Shown: piece after piece, positions 44,291 to 52,466 of the stretch
Numbering within the stretch: the stretch's first letter is position 1
How the letters are laid out: every line of letters starts with the position of its first letter
Origin: Firmicutes bacterium HGW-Firmicutes-1
GTDB lineage: Bacteria; Bacillota; Clostridia; Lachnospirales; Vallitaleaceae
Direction: 5' to 3'
DNA length: 64,000 nt
Assembly (NCBI GenBank): GCA_002841625.1
Contig: PHAG01000007.1
Span: forward strand, 124,001-188,000
Translations under genes and position numbers: made by a program
The notes under the pieces: model-generated
Databases searched by the model: none
What the model saw: only the letters and a program-made list of their open reading frames with translations
What the model was told of the DNA's origin: nothing

Positions 44291-44854
44291 ATGGCACATA
44301 TCGTTTTGGTAACAGGTGGTTCAAGAAGTGGGAAAAGTAGATTTGCAGAAAAGTATATGCAGGAAGCAGCGGCTAAAACCCTATATATTGCAACTGCAAT
44401 TGCCTTTGATGAAGAAATGAAGGATCGGATACTGAAACACCAGAGTGTAAGACCAGAAAACTGGGATACCTATGAAGGTTATCAACACTTAGATCAAGTA
44501 GTTCAGAATAGAGGTAAGGATTATGCTTGCTTGTTGTTAGATTGCGTTACGCTTTGGGTAACCAATCTCATGTTTGAAAACTTCAAGACAGACGATTATG
44601 ATACCTTATCACAAGAAGAGGTTAATGAAGTAGAGCAAATCATCATTAGTGAAGTGGATAAGTTTATGAAGGAGTTGCGAAAAACTGAGCTTGAGGTGGT
44701 AATGGTTACGAATGAATTAGGGTCCTCTCTAGTTCCAGAAAACAAGCTAGGAAGAATTTTTCGAGATATCCAAGGTAGAATAAATCAACAGCTAGGGAAT
44801 GCGAGCGATAGAGTGTATCTTGTAGTTTGTGGACAAGCGATTAAAATCAAATAA
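44291..44854 (+). CDS. cobU: Adenosylcobinamide kinase / guanylyltransferase CobU
   Basis: 187 residues. P-loop VTGGSRSGKSRFAEKYM, GMP-accepting His region ILKHQSVRPENWDTYEG, LLLDCVTLWVTNLM and VTNELGSSLVPENKLGRIFRD. Last plus-strand gene of the cobalamin run. Its stop lies 1 bp from the end of convergent cobC, leaving no room for a separate terminator. Confidence 0.95.
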   Translation: MAHIVLVTGGSRSGKSRFAEKYMQEAAAKTLYIATAIAFDEEMKDRILKHQSVRPENWDTYEGYQHLDQVVQNRGKDYACLLLDCVTLWVTNLMFENFKTDDYDTLSQEEVNEVEQIIISEVDKFMKELRKTELEVVMVTNELGSSLVPENKLGRIFRDIQGRINQQLGNASDRVYLVVCGQAIKIK

Positions 44855-44855
44855 A

Positions 44856-45446
44856 CTAGGTTTGCAAGATTTCTGACATGATCCACTGACCTTTCTGATT
44901 GGTTACTTCAACGATACAACCTGGATGAATGGGGTGATTCCAAACTTCTCCGGGTGCTAAGTGAAGTAAATGGGTGAGAATTTCTCTGATCACTCCACCG
45001 TGGGTTACGATTACAAATGTTTCATCTTTGCCTGGTAGGGATTTTTCAAGAAAAGATAAAACGCGGTTCTGAAATTCAAAATACCCTTCACCAGAGGGGA
45101 TACTATAGGTCTCGTATTGGGACATGAAAAGGTTGTACTCTTGATTGTATTTGAGAAGTACAACTTCTTTTGTTTGACCTTCAAAAATACCATAATTCAT
45201 CTCTTTCAACTGGGGGTCTTCTATAATAGATAGTCCATTGATATGTTGAGTGATTTGCTCAGCTATGTATTTTGCTCTTATTAGAGGACTCGTATAGAGT
45301 CTGTGAAAAACCTGGTGCTGCAAATAAGCAGTCATTTTTTTAACTTGTTCAAGGCCTTTGTTTGTAAGGGGATAGTCTGTCCAGCCATAGATTTCTTGGT
45401 TTTTATTGCCTTCACTTTCCCCATGTCTAATTAATATAAGCTTCAT
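44856..45446 (-). CDS. cobC: Alpha-ribazole phosphatase CobC (histidine phosphatase family)
   Basis: 196 residues. Histidine phosphatase: catalytic LILIRHGESEGNKNQEI, LYTSPLIRAKYIAEQI, MNYGIFEGQT and the second His in VIVTHGGVIREILTHLL. Located 11 bp after cobS on the same strand, so removal of the phosphate of alpha-ribazole phosphate/cobalamin phosphate is likely. ATG with GAGGTGA upstream. Confidence 0.87.
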   Translation of the reverse strand: MKLILIRHGESEGNKNQEIYGWTDYPLTNKGLEQVKKMTAYLQHQVFHRLYTSPLIRAKYIAEQITQHINGLSIIEDPQLKEMNYGIFEGQTKEVVLLKYNQEYNLFMSQYETYSIPSGEGYFEFQNRVLSFLEKSLPGKDETFVIVTHGGVIREILTHLLHLAPGEVWNHPIHPGCIVEVTNQKGQWIMSEILQT

Positions 45447-45457
45447 ATGTCACCTCG

Positions 45458-46180
45458 TTATTGGAGTAGAGTAGCAAGTAATAGAAAGATACATTGAGAT
45501 ACTTCAACGGTCATCCCCATAATATCTCCAGTGATTCCTGATAATTTTTTGCGAATGACTTGTGTCATAATAAGCACCAATACATAGGTTATACAAATTG
45601 GTATAATGCTTTTTATATCCAAAAGGGCTCCTACAGCGATGGTTAGAACGATTGCATATATAATATGCTTAGGACCAGCTGCATCGACAATAAGTTTTCC
45701 CATACCTTTTTCTTTGGCATAATTAGAACTACCTGCGGCAAGCAAAACAGAACCTCTACCAACCAAAGGAAAGAGTAAAATGATGGTCCAATCTACATGT
45801 TGAAACGTAATCAATAGGAAAGCAAAATAAAGAATCAAACCAATGACACCGAAGGAACCAATTCTACTATCTTGCATAATCTCAAAAATTCTAGCTTTAT
45901 CTCTTCCGCTAAACAATCCATCAAAAGAATCTGCCAATCCATCTAAATGCAAACCGCCACTTAGAAATACATAGCCTATTATCAATACCAAGGCCAATAT
46001 ATCCATCTCCGGGGTCATATATAAAACACCCCAACGAATAGCTGATAATATGCCCCCAATAATAAGTCCGATGATGGGATAAAATGAAATACTTCCTGCA
46101 AAGTCCTGATCATTCATTTCATAATGGTTTGGTATGTATAGTCTTGTTAAAAATGTGAGTGCTAAAATAAATGGTTTCAA
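45458..46180 (-). CDS. cobS: Adenosylcobinamide-GDP ribazoletransferase (cobalamin synthase) CobS
   Basis: 240 residues, polytopic membrane protein. Hallmark GLHLDGLADSFDGLFSGRDKARIFEIMQDSRIG split over the conserved Asp-rich loops, followed by GSFGVIGLILYF. TTG start with AGAAAGGAATC upstream. It and cobC face the rest of the pathway genes, so their control is separate from the riboswitch operon. I saw no second riboswitch upstream. Confidence 0.94.
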   Translation of the reverse strand: MKPFILALTFLTRLYIPNHYEMNDQDFAGSISFYPIIGLIIGGILSAIRWGVLYMTPEMDILALVLIIGYVFLSGGLHLDGLADSFDGLFSGRDKARIFEIMQDSRIGSFGVIGLILYFAFLLITFQHVDWTIILLFPLVGRGSVLLAAGSSNYAKEKGMGKLIVDAAGPKHIIYAIVLTIAVGALLDIKSIIPICITYVLVLIMTQVIRKKLSGITGDIMGMTVEVSQCIFLLLATLLQ

Positions 46181-46523
46181 GGTAGATTCCTTTCTGGAGT
46201 TTATTTATGATGATGTAATTGAAAAGCGTTAAAAAGATAAGGAGAGTTTTGATTAAACTAACCAATTTTTATATACTCTTAGTTTACCATTTGAGCAGAG
46301 TACTTTCAACTCTTTTGCATGTTTCCTGTAGAAAATTGAAAGACTAGTGTTAAGGTCATTAGACCTACTTAATTGTATTTATAGCTATATTTGGAATTAT
46401 GGTATAATATAATCAAGGCATAAATAAGATGCCAAGGGATATGAACAGATTCACGAGTATATTTATGAAGGTTCTAGATTTATACAATATAGTATAAGGT
46501 TTATTAGAAAAGGAGGAATATAA
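46181..46523. promoter_or_regulatory. Divergent intergenic region cobS / ABC exporter
   Basis: 343 bp. On the plus strand an extended -10, TGGTATAAT (46400-46408), lies 116 bp before the ABC ATPase gene. No good -35 is seen, consistent with an extended -10 promoter. A small hairpin, AGGTC-ATTA-GACCT, is near 46352-46365. No clear minus-strand promoter or B12 riboswitch core was found for cobS. No gene is supported. Confidence 0.45.
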
Positions 46524-47378
46524 ATGATTGAGGTTGAAGGACTCTACCATTCATATAGCAAAGATGAAAACTATGCAGTTAAAAACGCTAGTTTCGTCGT
46601 TGAAAAAGGAGAAATATTTGGTTTTCTTGGGCCATCTGGAGCGGGAAAATCTACAACTCAAGGAGTATTAACAGGGTTGTTACAACTCCAAAAAGGCAAT
46701 GTATCTGTGGTTGGATACGACATTAAAAAACCATCAAGACAAATGTTCAACAAGATTGGAGTCTCCTTTGAACAATCTAATGTTTATGGGAAGCTAACAG
46801 CACTTGAGAACCTTGATTTTTATAAAAAGCTTTTTGATGTTCCTACGCTAGACTCTAAAGAATTATTAAAGTTAGTAGGACTAGACCATGTAGCCACAAA
46901 AAAAGCAGTTGAGTTTTCAAAAGGCATGAAACATAGATTAACCTTTGTTAGAAGTATGTTAAACAATCCTGAACTTTGGTTTCTTGATGAACCAACAACT
47001 GGACTTGATCCTGCAATTGCTAGTGAAATTAAAGATATTATTAAGAGCAAACAAGATACTGGAACCACTGTGTTTTTGACAACTCATAATATGTTTGCAG
47101 CTGACGAACTTTGTAATCGAGTTGCATTTATTATCGATGGTGAAATTCAATTGATAGATTCACCCCGCAACCTTAAACTTCAATATGGGAATAAACTTGT
47201 AGATGTAGAATATAGAATTGGAGAGGTGCTTAAAAAAGAATCCTTATCTTTAGTGGACGAGAAGGACCGTTTGCATCTAAATGAGCTTGTTAATTCAGGT
47301 AACATTGAATTGATGCACACGAAAGAGGCTTCTTTGGAAGAAATCTTTATTAAAGTGACAGGTAGGGGGTTGAAGTAA
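46524..47378 (+). CDS. ABC transporter ATP-binding protein (ABC-2 exporter)
   Basis: 284 residues. Walker A GPSGAGKSTTQGVL, Q-loop VSFEQSNVYGKL, signature-like FSKGMKHRLTFVRSML (a Lys-Gly-Met variant of the usual Ser-Gly-Gly), Walker B LWFLDEPTTGLDP, switch His TTHNMFAADELCN. C-terminal DUF4162-like tail (IELMHTKEASLEEIFIKVTG). AAAGGAGG upstream. The stop abuts the next permease start. Similar three-gene sets in Firmicutes are annotated as drug exporters; the substrate here is unknown. Confidence 0.9.
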   Translation: MIEVEGLYHSYSKDENYAVKNASFVVEKGEIFGFLGPSGAGKSTTQGVLTGLLQLQKGNVSVVGYDIKKPSRQMFNKIGVSFEQSNVYGKLTALENLDFYKKLFDVPTLDSKELLKLVGLDHVATKKAVEFSKGMKHRLTFVRSMLNNPELWFLDEPTTGLDPAIASEIKDIIKSKQDTGTTVFLTTHNMFAADELCNRVAFIIDGEIQLIDSPRNLKLQYGNKLVDVEYRIGEVLKKESLSLVDEKDRLHLNELVNSGNIELMHTKEASLEEIFIKVTGRGLK

Positions 47379-48413
47379 ATGAAACTTCTATATAACTTCC
47401 TTAAAGATATGAAATTGTCTTCGAAAAGCTTTTATTTTTATGTGGAGATTGGCTTTGCGCTAATCATTGTGGCTGTACTTCTCTTTGTTGTTCCTGAAAA
47501 CTTTGAGTCAACGATGTCCGTGTATACGAGTATAGATGTAGATGCTTCAATGATGGAAAAGATTGAAGAGGCTATGGGGGAAGACAGCGATGAATATATT
47601 CTTCTAGAATCTAGAGAAGCCGTAGTGAAAGCCCTCGAAGATGAAAGAAATAGTATTGGGTTGTCTATTACACAAGAAGATGGTGTGGTTGTTTATGACT
47701 TTATACTACAAGGCTATGAAGATGAAAAGTTTAGAAATATCATCGAAACAACGGTTGAAACTGGTTTTGCAAGTGAAATTCAGGGCTACAATAAGGTTAC
47801 GTCTATTACCAAACTAGATAAAAATGCAGAGAAATTAAGTGATCGAGTGAACATGTTGCCTATTATATTGACGCTTAATGCAGCTTTTATGGGTTTGTTT
47901 ATTATTGCCTCTTATATTTTTCTGGATAAGGAAGAAGGAACGATTCGTGCTTTGGCAGTAACACCAAGTGCGATATGGCAATATTTGTTAGGTAAAATCG
48001 GGGTTATCATGGTGTCGGGTATACTCACAGGATTCTTAATCATTCTTCCAATTGCAGGCTTTAGAGCACATTATTTTCATTTCACTTTATTACTCATAGC
48101 TACGAATTTATTTGGGTCGACATTAGGACTTTTTATAGCTAGTTTTTTTGATACCATGACCAAGGCGATGGGATGGTTGTACTTATCCATTATTGTTTTA
48201 GGCTTGGCTTCAATGTCTTATTATATGCCAGCGTTTTCACCGCTCATTATTAGGATTCTACCATCTTATCCAATGCTATTTGCATTTAGAGAAATACTTC
48301 TTGATCGACCTGATATAACTTATATTTACATCAATGTGATAGGGTTTTTCATAGCATCTGTTGTGATCTTTTTGTTAGCAAATCATAGATTTAAGAAGAC
48401 ATTAACCATATAG
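47379..48413 (+). CDS. ABC-2 type permease subunit 1
   Basis: 344 residues. One N-terminal membrane helix (residues ~19-40), a ~130-residue extracytoplasmic domain, then about five helices from residue ~160 with ABC-2 text (DKEEGTIRALAVTPSAIWQYLLGKI). Starts directly after the ATPase stop. Forms a heterodimeric channel with the next gene's product, by inference from operon order. Confidence 0.85.
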   Translation: MKLLYNFLKDMKLSSKSFYFYVEIGFALIIVAVLLFVVPENFESTMSVYTSIDVDASMMEKIEEAMGEDSDEYILLESREAVVKALEDERNSIGLSITQEDGVVVYDFILQGYEDEKFRNIIETTVETGFASEIQGYNKVTSITKLDKNAEKLSDRVNMLPIILTLNAAFMGLFIIASYIFLDKEEGTIRALAVTPSAIWQYLLGKIGVIMVSGILTGFLIILPIAGFRAHYFHFTLLLIATNLFGSTLGLFIASFFDTMTKAMGWLYLSIIVLGLASMSYYMPAFSPLIIRILPSYPMLFAFREILLDRPDITYIYINVIGFFIASVVIFLLANHRFKKTLTI

Positions 48414-48424
48414 GAGGTGAGGGT

Positions 48425-49426
48425 ATGATCAAACGAATATTAGCTATTATGCTTCGAGATTTAAAAAGTGGAACACGTGACTCCATGGTAATCTATATTA
48501 CAATTGCACCTTTTTTGCTGGCCTTCATTTTAAGGGCATTAATTCCAAGTGCGGGTTCAACAACCATTAAGATTGCAGTTGATGAAACGTTACCTTCTAC
48601 TATGGTGTCTTATTTAGAGGGCTATGGTAAAGTTGAAAGACTTAGTAGTAGAGAAGAAATTGTTAAACGTGTTGAAAAGCTAGATGATATTATTGGACTG
48701 ATTCAAACAGACAAGGGCTATGAGCTCATCCAACAAGGTAATGAATCCGAAGGTAGTTCGGAGTTGGTAGAATTTATTATTAATGCGGAAGAAAATAGCG
48801 AGATGGTGTTGCCTGTAAAGGTTAAAATCTCTGATGTTGGTTGGAAATTATCACCACTAAAACAATATGGAGCCAGTTTTTTAGTTGTTTTTTGCTCGGT
48901 TTTTGGTGGTATGGTCATCACACTAGCTTTAGTTGAAGAAAAGATGAGCAATACCCTAGCAGCCATCAATGTTGCGGCTATTTCAAAAGTAGAGTTTGTA
49001 ATTGGAAAAGGTCTGTTAGGTTTCATTATTCCAATAATTGGAACGACGGGTGCGTTGTTGATTTTGGGATTTCATCAGATTCATTTTGGGATGACTATCG
49101 TTACAGTAATCAGTATAGCAATCATTAGTGTCGTAATTGGGTTTAGTATCGGGGTTATGAGCTCAGAGCCAATTGGCGCAATAGCGAGTGAAAAGATGAT
49201 ATTTTTGCCAGTTATGGCTTCTGTATTTGGCGGGATATTTCTTGCTGATAAATGGCATTTTTTATTGTATTGGTCACCATTTTACTGGGCATTTAAGTCT
49301 ATGGACGCCATTATACTAGGTACAGCGACCTGGAATGGGATTCTTATAAATACTGCCTTGATCGTTTTGTTAACATATTTTGTGTTTTTATTGTTAAGTA
49401 AACGTATTAGACAGGGTCTTCATTAA
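48425..49426 (+). CDS. ABC-2 type permease subunit 2
   Basis: 333 residues with the same plan as its neighbour: helix near residue 22, external domain, then helices from ~160 (VEEKMSNTLAAINVAAISKVEFVIGKGLLG is the ABC-2 coupling text). AGGAGG upstream, 11 bp after subunit 1. The family is often labelled fluoroquinolone-type exporter permease; I cannot confirm the substrate. Confidence 0.82.
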   Translation: MIKRILAIMLRDLKSGTRDSMVIYITIAPFLLAFILRALIPSAGSTTIKIAVDETLPSTMVSYLEGYGKVERLSSREEIVKRVEKLDDIIGLIQTDKGYELIQQGNESEGSSELVEFIINAEENSEMVLPVKVKISDVGWKLSPLKQYGASFLVVFCSVFGGMVITLALVEEKMSNTLAAINVAAISKVEFVIGKGLLGFIIPIIGTTGALLILGFHQIHFGMTIVTVISIAIISVVIGFSIGVMSSEPIGAIASEKMIFLPVMASVFGGIFLADKWHFLLYWSPFYWAFKSMDAIILGTATWNGILINTALIVLLTYFVFLLLSKRIRQGLH

Positions 49427-49446
49427 AATAATAAGGAGGATTTAAT

Positions 49447-49569
49447 ATGAATGTATATGGATTGCTTGGGATTTTATCAATATTCTATGCTGGGTTTGTT
49501 GTTTACATTGCAGTAAAAAAACCAGAAAAATTATGGGAAATGATGAAGATTAAAATGATAAGCACCTAA
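49447..49569 (+). CDS. Small single-helix membrane protein at the end of the ABC operon
   Basis: 40 residues: MNVYGLLGILSIFYAGFVVY then IAVKKPEKLWEMMKIKMIST. ATG 49447 with a strong TAAGGAGGA ribosome site (49431-49439). One hydrophobic helix (residues ~4-24), then a basic amphipathic tail. 20 bp after the second permease. The last bases overlap the end of the convergent diguanylate cyclase gene by 4 bp. Small proteins of this form often modulate a transporter, but no family is recognised. Confidence 0.65.
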   Translation: MNVYGLLGILSIFYAGFVVYIAVKKPEKLWEMMKIKMIST

Positions 49570-50663
49570 TACACAATTCGATTTCTTCCACCCTCTTTAG
49601 CTTGATACATCAGCTGATCGGCGCGATGCACCAAACAATCGAGAGTGTCATTAGGTTGAAGCTCTGTAATTCCATAGCTACAGGTACATTGATGCCCTTC
49701 AATTGAGCTTGCATCCAATGTGTTTTTAATAGCTTGTATCTTTTTAACAGCTTCTTCTAAAGAACAATTATAGAAGAGTATGACAAATTCTTCTCCACCC
49801 CATCTAGCAAACAGATCCTTGGGACCCAGATGAGAATTAATAAGGTTTGCTAAGAAAACGAGTACTCGATCACCAAAGAGATGACCATGCGTATCATTAA
49901 TTTGCTTAAAGTAATCGATATCTAGAAGGGTCAGTGCAAGTGGTACTGAATCTGACTTAGATAAAAAGTGATTAACCTCGGTCTCAAACTTGAAGCGATT
50001 ATAAATATTGGTCAAGGCATCATGATACAATAAACGTACTAATTGTTGATTGGTATTATATTGAATACGTTTTTCATCCTGAAAACGAATATGCCAATAG
50101 GAAAAAGCAAGCATAAATAGCAAAGGAAAAATAAATCCTGATAGGTATTCGTTTTTAGGTATATTTTGAATTGTATAACTTGAGTTTATTATGAATATAG
50201 CCCAAGTGAGAAAGGAAACGAGTAAACAATTATGTAAGCGATTGGGAATAATAAAAAAGACTAACTGAATGATGATTAGACTCAATAACTGTAGCATAAA
50301 ATGTGGATGTTCATATTGTGTGCCAGTATATAAAAAGAACGAGCCAACGAGGAATTCACAAATGGTAATAATTCCAAAGATATGTTTCCAATGCTTTAAT
50401 TTTGATAACAAAAAAACTGCAAACAGAATAATAAGAAAAACTGCTAATCGAAGGATGGTCATTTTTATTTTAAAATCTACAGATTGATTAAATAGATAAT
50501 CAGGAATTAAGAATATTAAAAATGCGAAACCAAAAATGAGCATACCCAAGCGAATTAATCGCTTCAGTGCATGAATCTGAGTATTCATATATTCGTTTTC
50601 CATAGTTGGATCTTTGAATTTGCTCAAATGTATTTCGGGTTGATTGATATGGATATTTTTCAT
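49566..50663 (-). CDS. Membrane-bound diguanylate cyclase (GGDEF)
   Basis: 365 residues. About six membrane helices (residues ~35-200) form an unnamed sensor. The GGDEF domain spans ~205-365, with LTLLDIDYFKQINDTHGHLFGD and the active-site ARWGGEEFVILFY. The product-inhibition site RxxD, five residues before the active loop, reads GPKD: the Asp is kept, the Arg is Gly, so inhibition by c-di-GMP is probably lost. Makes c-di-GMP; lies beside the B12 regulator/chemotaxis cluster. Confidence 0.92.
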   Translation of the reverse strand: MKNIHINQPEIHLSKFKDPTMENEYMNTQIHALKRLIRLGMLIFGFAFLIFLIPDYLFNQSVDFKIKMTILRLAVFLIILFAVFLLSKLKHWKHIFGIITICEFLVGSFFLYTGTQYEHPHFMLQLLSLIIIQLVFFIIPNRLHNCLLVSFLTWAIFIINSSYTIQNIPKNEYLSGFIFPLLFMLAFSYWHIRFQDEKRIQYNTNQQLVRLLYHDALTNIYNRFKFETEVNHFLSKSDSVPLALTLLDIDYFKQINDTHGHLFGDRVLVFLANLINSHLGPKDLFARWGGEEFVILFYNCSLEEAVKKIQAIKNTLDASSIEGHQCTCSYGITELQPNDTLDCLVHRADQLMYQAKEGGRNRIVY

Positions 50664-50698
50664 GGTGTTCTCCGTAGGTAATTTACTATTGATTGATT

Positions 50699-50727
50699 AT
50701 TATAATAAAAAAAGTAATATCTGTAAA
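50699..50727 (-). promoter_or_regulatory. Predicted sigma-A promoter of the diguanylate cyclase gene
   Basis: On the minus strand TTTACA (50727-50722), 17-bp spacer, TATAAT (50704-50699), 36 bp upstream of the start codon. The rest of the gap to the regulator gene (50728-50905) shows nothing clear. Confidence 0.55.
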
Positions 50728-50905
50728 GTCCTGCCGGTTCAAAGGAGTTATGCTCAATAAAATAAACCGTTAAATATATAAATTATTTCAATATCATTCC
50801 ACAGTTTAAACAGTCATTACAAAGTATCGAACAAATCATCAAGGATAGCTTTGAATTGAGAAAGTTTCCCAATATATGTTTCAACAATAGTAATAAAAGT
50901 AATCG

Positions 50906-51844
50906 TTACTCTATTTCATTAGGTAGACGGTTGCTTTTTTTCCTCACTACAAGATTATTTCCTTGAATCAATGCCTCCTTAGCATCATAACCAAATCCAT
51001 CAGCACCGATTTTGCGCCATAGATTAGGATCATGATAAAAGCCACTCCCTCCTACCATGATTTTTACTGTTTTGCAATCATCATTTCTACGAATAGTATC
51101 AATTATATTTTCTACGGAGTTAACATGATAATTCATTGTACATGAGATTGCCATAATATCGATACTATATTTTTTGATAAAAGCTATTATACTTTTTGTT
51201 GGTGTATTAGAGCCTAGGAAATAAGTATCCCAGCCATCCATTTCAAAAAAGTCCGTGACCATTCTTATTCCAATGTTATGCTGTTCACTTCCTGCTGATA
51301 GGGTGAGAATTGATCGATTTACTTTCGGACTTATATCTGAATATGGATGGAGTAAGGACATAACATGTTGCGTAATAAATGAAAAATAGTGTTCATCAGC
51401 AACTGTGATTCTGCCTAACTCCCATAAACGTCCAACCTCCTTTAAGGAAGGGTCCAGAATATGCAAGTATATATCGCGGATATCTATGCCACTTTTTGCA
51501 GAGTGAATCATTAAGTCTGTAGCCAATTTTTTCTTTCCATTTAATAGATGCATTAAATAACGTTTATATAAGTCAGATAAGTAAGCTTCGTTATGATCTA
51601 ATTTTTTTGGGGGGATAAATGGAGGTTTCACTTCATAAAATAGATTGTTTCTCCCAAGTAAATAGTCATATGAAACATTAAAATATTCTGACAATTTTTT
51701 AAGGATTTCCTCATTTGGAAATCTAATATTCATTTCATAATTAGCTATCGTTGTTTGTGCTAGGCCTAATGCTTGAGCCAAATCTTTCTGTCGTAATTTG
51801 TGTTCTTTTCTTAAACTTTTTAATCTGACTCCGAATTTTTCCAT
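50906..51844 (-). CDS. XRE-type HTH regulator with CarH-like cobalamin-binding photoreceptor module
   Basis: 312 residues. Residues 4-62 are a Cro/C1 HTH (LRQKDLAQALGLAQTTIANYE). Residues ~85-170 look like the four-helix cap of B12 photoreceptors: W141-x9-E151-H152, the Wx9EH signature of CarH. Residues ~175-300 are a B12-binding Rossmann domain with E187-x-H189-x2-G192, then exactly 41 residues to S234-x-T236, 28 to G265-G266. CarH uses ExHxxG too. CarH/LitR have MerR HTHs; here it is XRE. Residue 142 is Glu, where CarH has the His that forms the light-induced bis-His adduct, so light response may differ. AGGAGGAGG precedes the ATG. Divergent from cheY. I know no characterised member. Confidence 0.9.
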   Translation of the reverse strand: MEKFGVRLKSLRKEHKLRQKDLAQALGLAQTTIANYEMNIRFPNEEILKKLSEYFNVSYDYLLGRNNLFYEVKPPFIPPKKLDHNEAYLSDLYKRYLMHLLNGKKKLATDLMIHSAKSGIDIRDIYLHILDPSLKEVGRLWELGRITVADEHYFSFITQHVMSLLHPYSDISPKVNRSILTLSAGSEQHNIGIRMVTDFFEMDGWDTYFLGSNTPTKSIIAFIKKYSIDIMAISCTMNYHVNSVENIIDTIRRNDDCKTVKIMVGGSGFYHDPNLWRKIGADGFGYDAKEALIQGNNLVVRKKSNRLPNEIE

Positions 51845-51866
51845 TTTTGCACCTCCTCCTAAATAT

Positions 51867-51896
51867 ATTTTAACACAAATTGTGTACCAAGTCTAA
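51867..51896 (-). promoter_or_regulatory. Predicted promoter of the XRE-B12 regulator gene with dyad in spacer
   Basis: On the minus strand TTAGAC (51896-51891), 18-bp spacer, TAAAAT (51872-51867). The spacer holds the perfect 13-bp dyad ACACAA-A-TTGTGT (plus-strand 51873-51885). It would give a very short leader ending in the ribosome site at 51860-51851. Suggests autoregulation. Confidence 0.6.
51873..51885. promoter_or_regulatory. Operator-like dyad 1 (regulator side)
   Basis: ACACAA-A-TTGTGT, a perfect inverted repeat around one base, within the -10/-35 spacer of the regulator's own predicted promoter. Related in outline to CACAT-A-ATGTG at 51924-51934. Confidence 0.6.
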
Positions 51897-51914
51897 ATAT
51901 AGAAAAAAATTTTC

Positions 51915-51943
51915 TTGATATATCACATAATGTGTATTATAAT
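51915..51943 (+). promoter_or_regulatory. Predicted promoter of the chemotaxis operon with dyad in spacer
   Basis: TTGATA (51915-51920), exactly 17 bp, TATAAT (51938-51943). The near-consensus sigma-A promoter carries the dyad CACAT-A-ATGTG (51924-51934) in its spacer. It faces cheY, whose ATG is 130 bp downstream. Confidence 0.7.
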
Positions 51944-51962
51944 TGCTATATATCACATAATG
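51918..51962. promoter_or_regulatory. Operator-like direct repeats 2 and 3 (chemotaxis side)
   Basis: ATATATCACATAATG occurs at 51918-51932 and again at 51948-51962, 30 bp apart start to start, about three helical turns, so on one DNA face. The first forms the full dyad CACAT-A-ATGTG. The second would sit at the transcription start. An opposing half-site TTGTGA follows at 51970-51975. The architecture fits repression of cheY by a bound oligomer. Confidence 0.65.
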
Positions 51963-52073
51963 AATTATATTGTGAGATTATGACTAAGCAGCATACTTAA
52001 TTTTCTAACATAAGTATTATGCCCATAATTGTTTAATAGTAAAGTCGCTAAGATAGGAGAGTGATTTTGAAGT

Positions 52074-52427
52074 ATGAAAAAGGTCTTAATTGTAGATGAT
52101 GCAATGTTTATGCGACAGAGTTTAAGAAATATGCTAGAAGAAAATGGTTTTGAAGTTGTTGGTGAAGCAGACAATGGAGCGAAAGGACTTGAAATGTATA
52201 AAGAACTTTTACCCAATATAGTAACAATGGACATCACAATGCCAATTATGGATGGCATAGAGGCTTTAAAGAGTATCAAGAGTTATGATTCTACAGCAAA
52301 AATAATCATGATTACTGCATTAGGGCAGGAAGATCTTGTGAAGGCGGCAATATTACATGGTGCGATAGGGTTTATCATCAAGCCTTTTCAATCAGATACT
52401 GTTCTTAAGGCATTGAGTGTGTTCTAA
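52074..52427 (+). CDS. cheY: Chemotaxis response regulator CheY
   Basis: 117 residues, a stand-alone receiver. KVLIVDDAMFMRQSLRNML (acid pocket Asp pair), phospho-acceptor Asp in IVTMDITMPIMDG, switch Thr in IIMITALGQ, and Lys in GFIIKPFQSD. First gene of the chemotaxis operon, divergent from the XRE-B12 regulator. Would switch flagellar rotation or another output when phosphorylated by CheA. Confidence 0.95.
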   Translation: MKKVLIVDDAMFMRQSLRNMLEENGFEVVGEADNGAKGLEMYKELLPNIVTMDITMPIMDGIEALKSIKSYDSTAKIIMITALGQEDLVKAAILHGAIGFIIKPFQSDTVLKALSVF

Positions 52428-52466
52428 CGCATAGATCGTAAAATATTTTTTAGGAGGTGGTTATTC

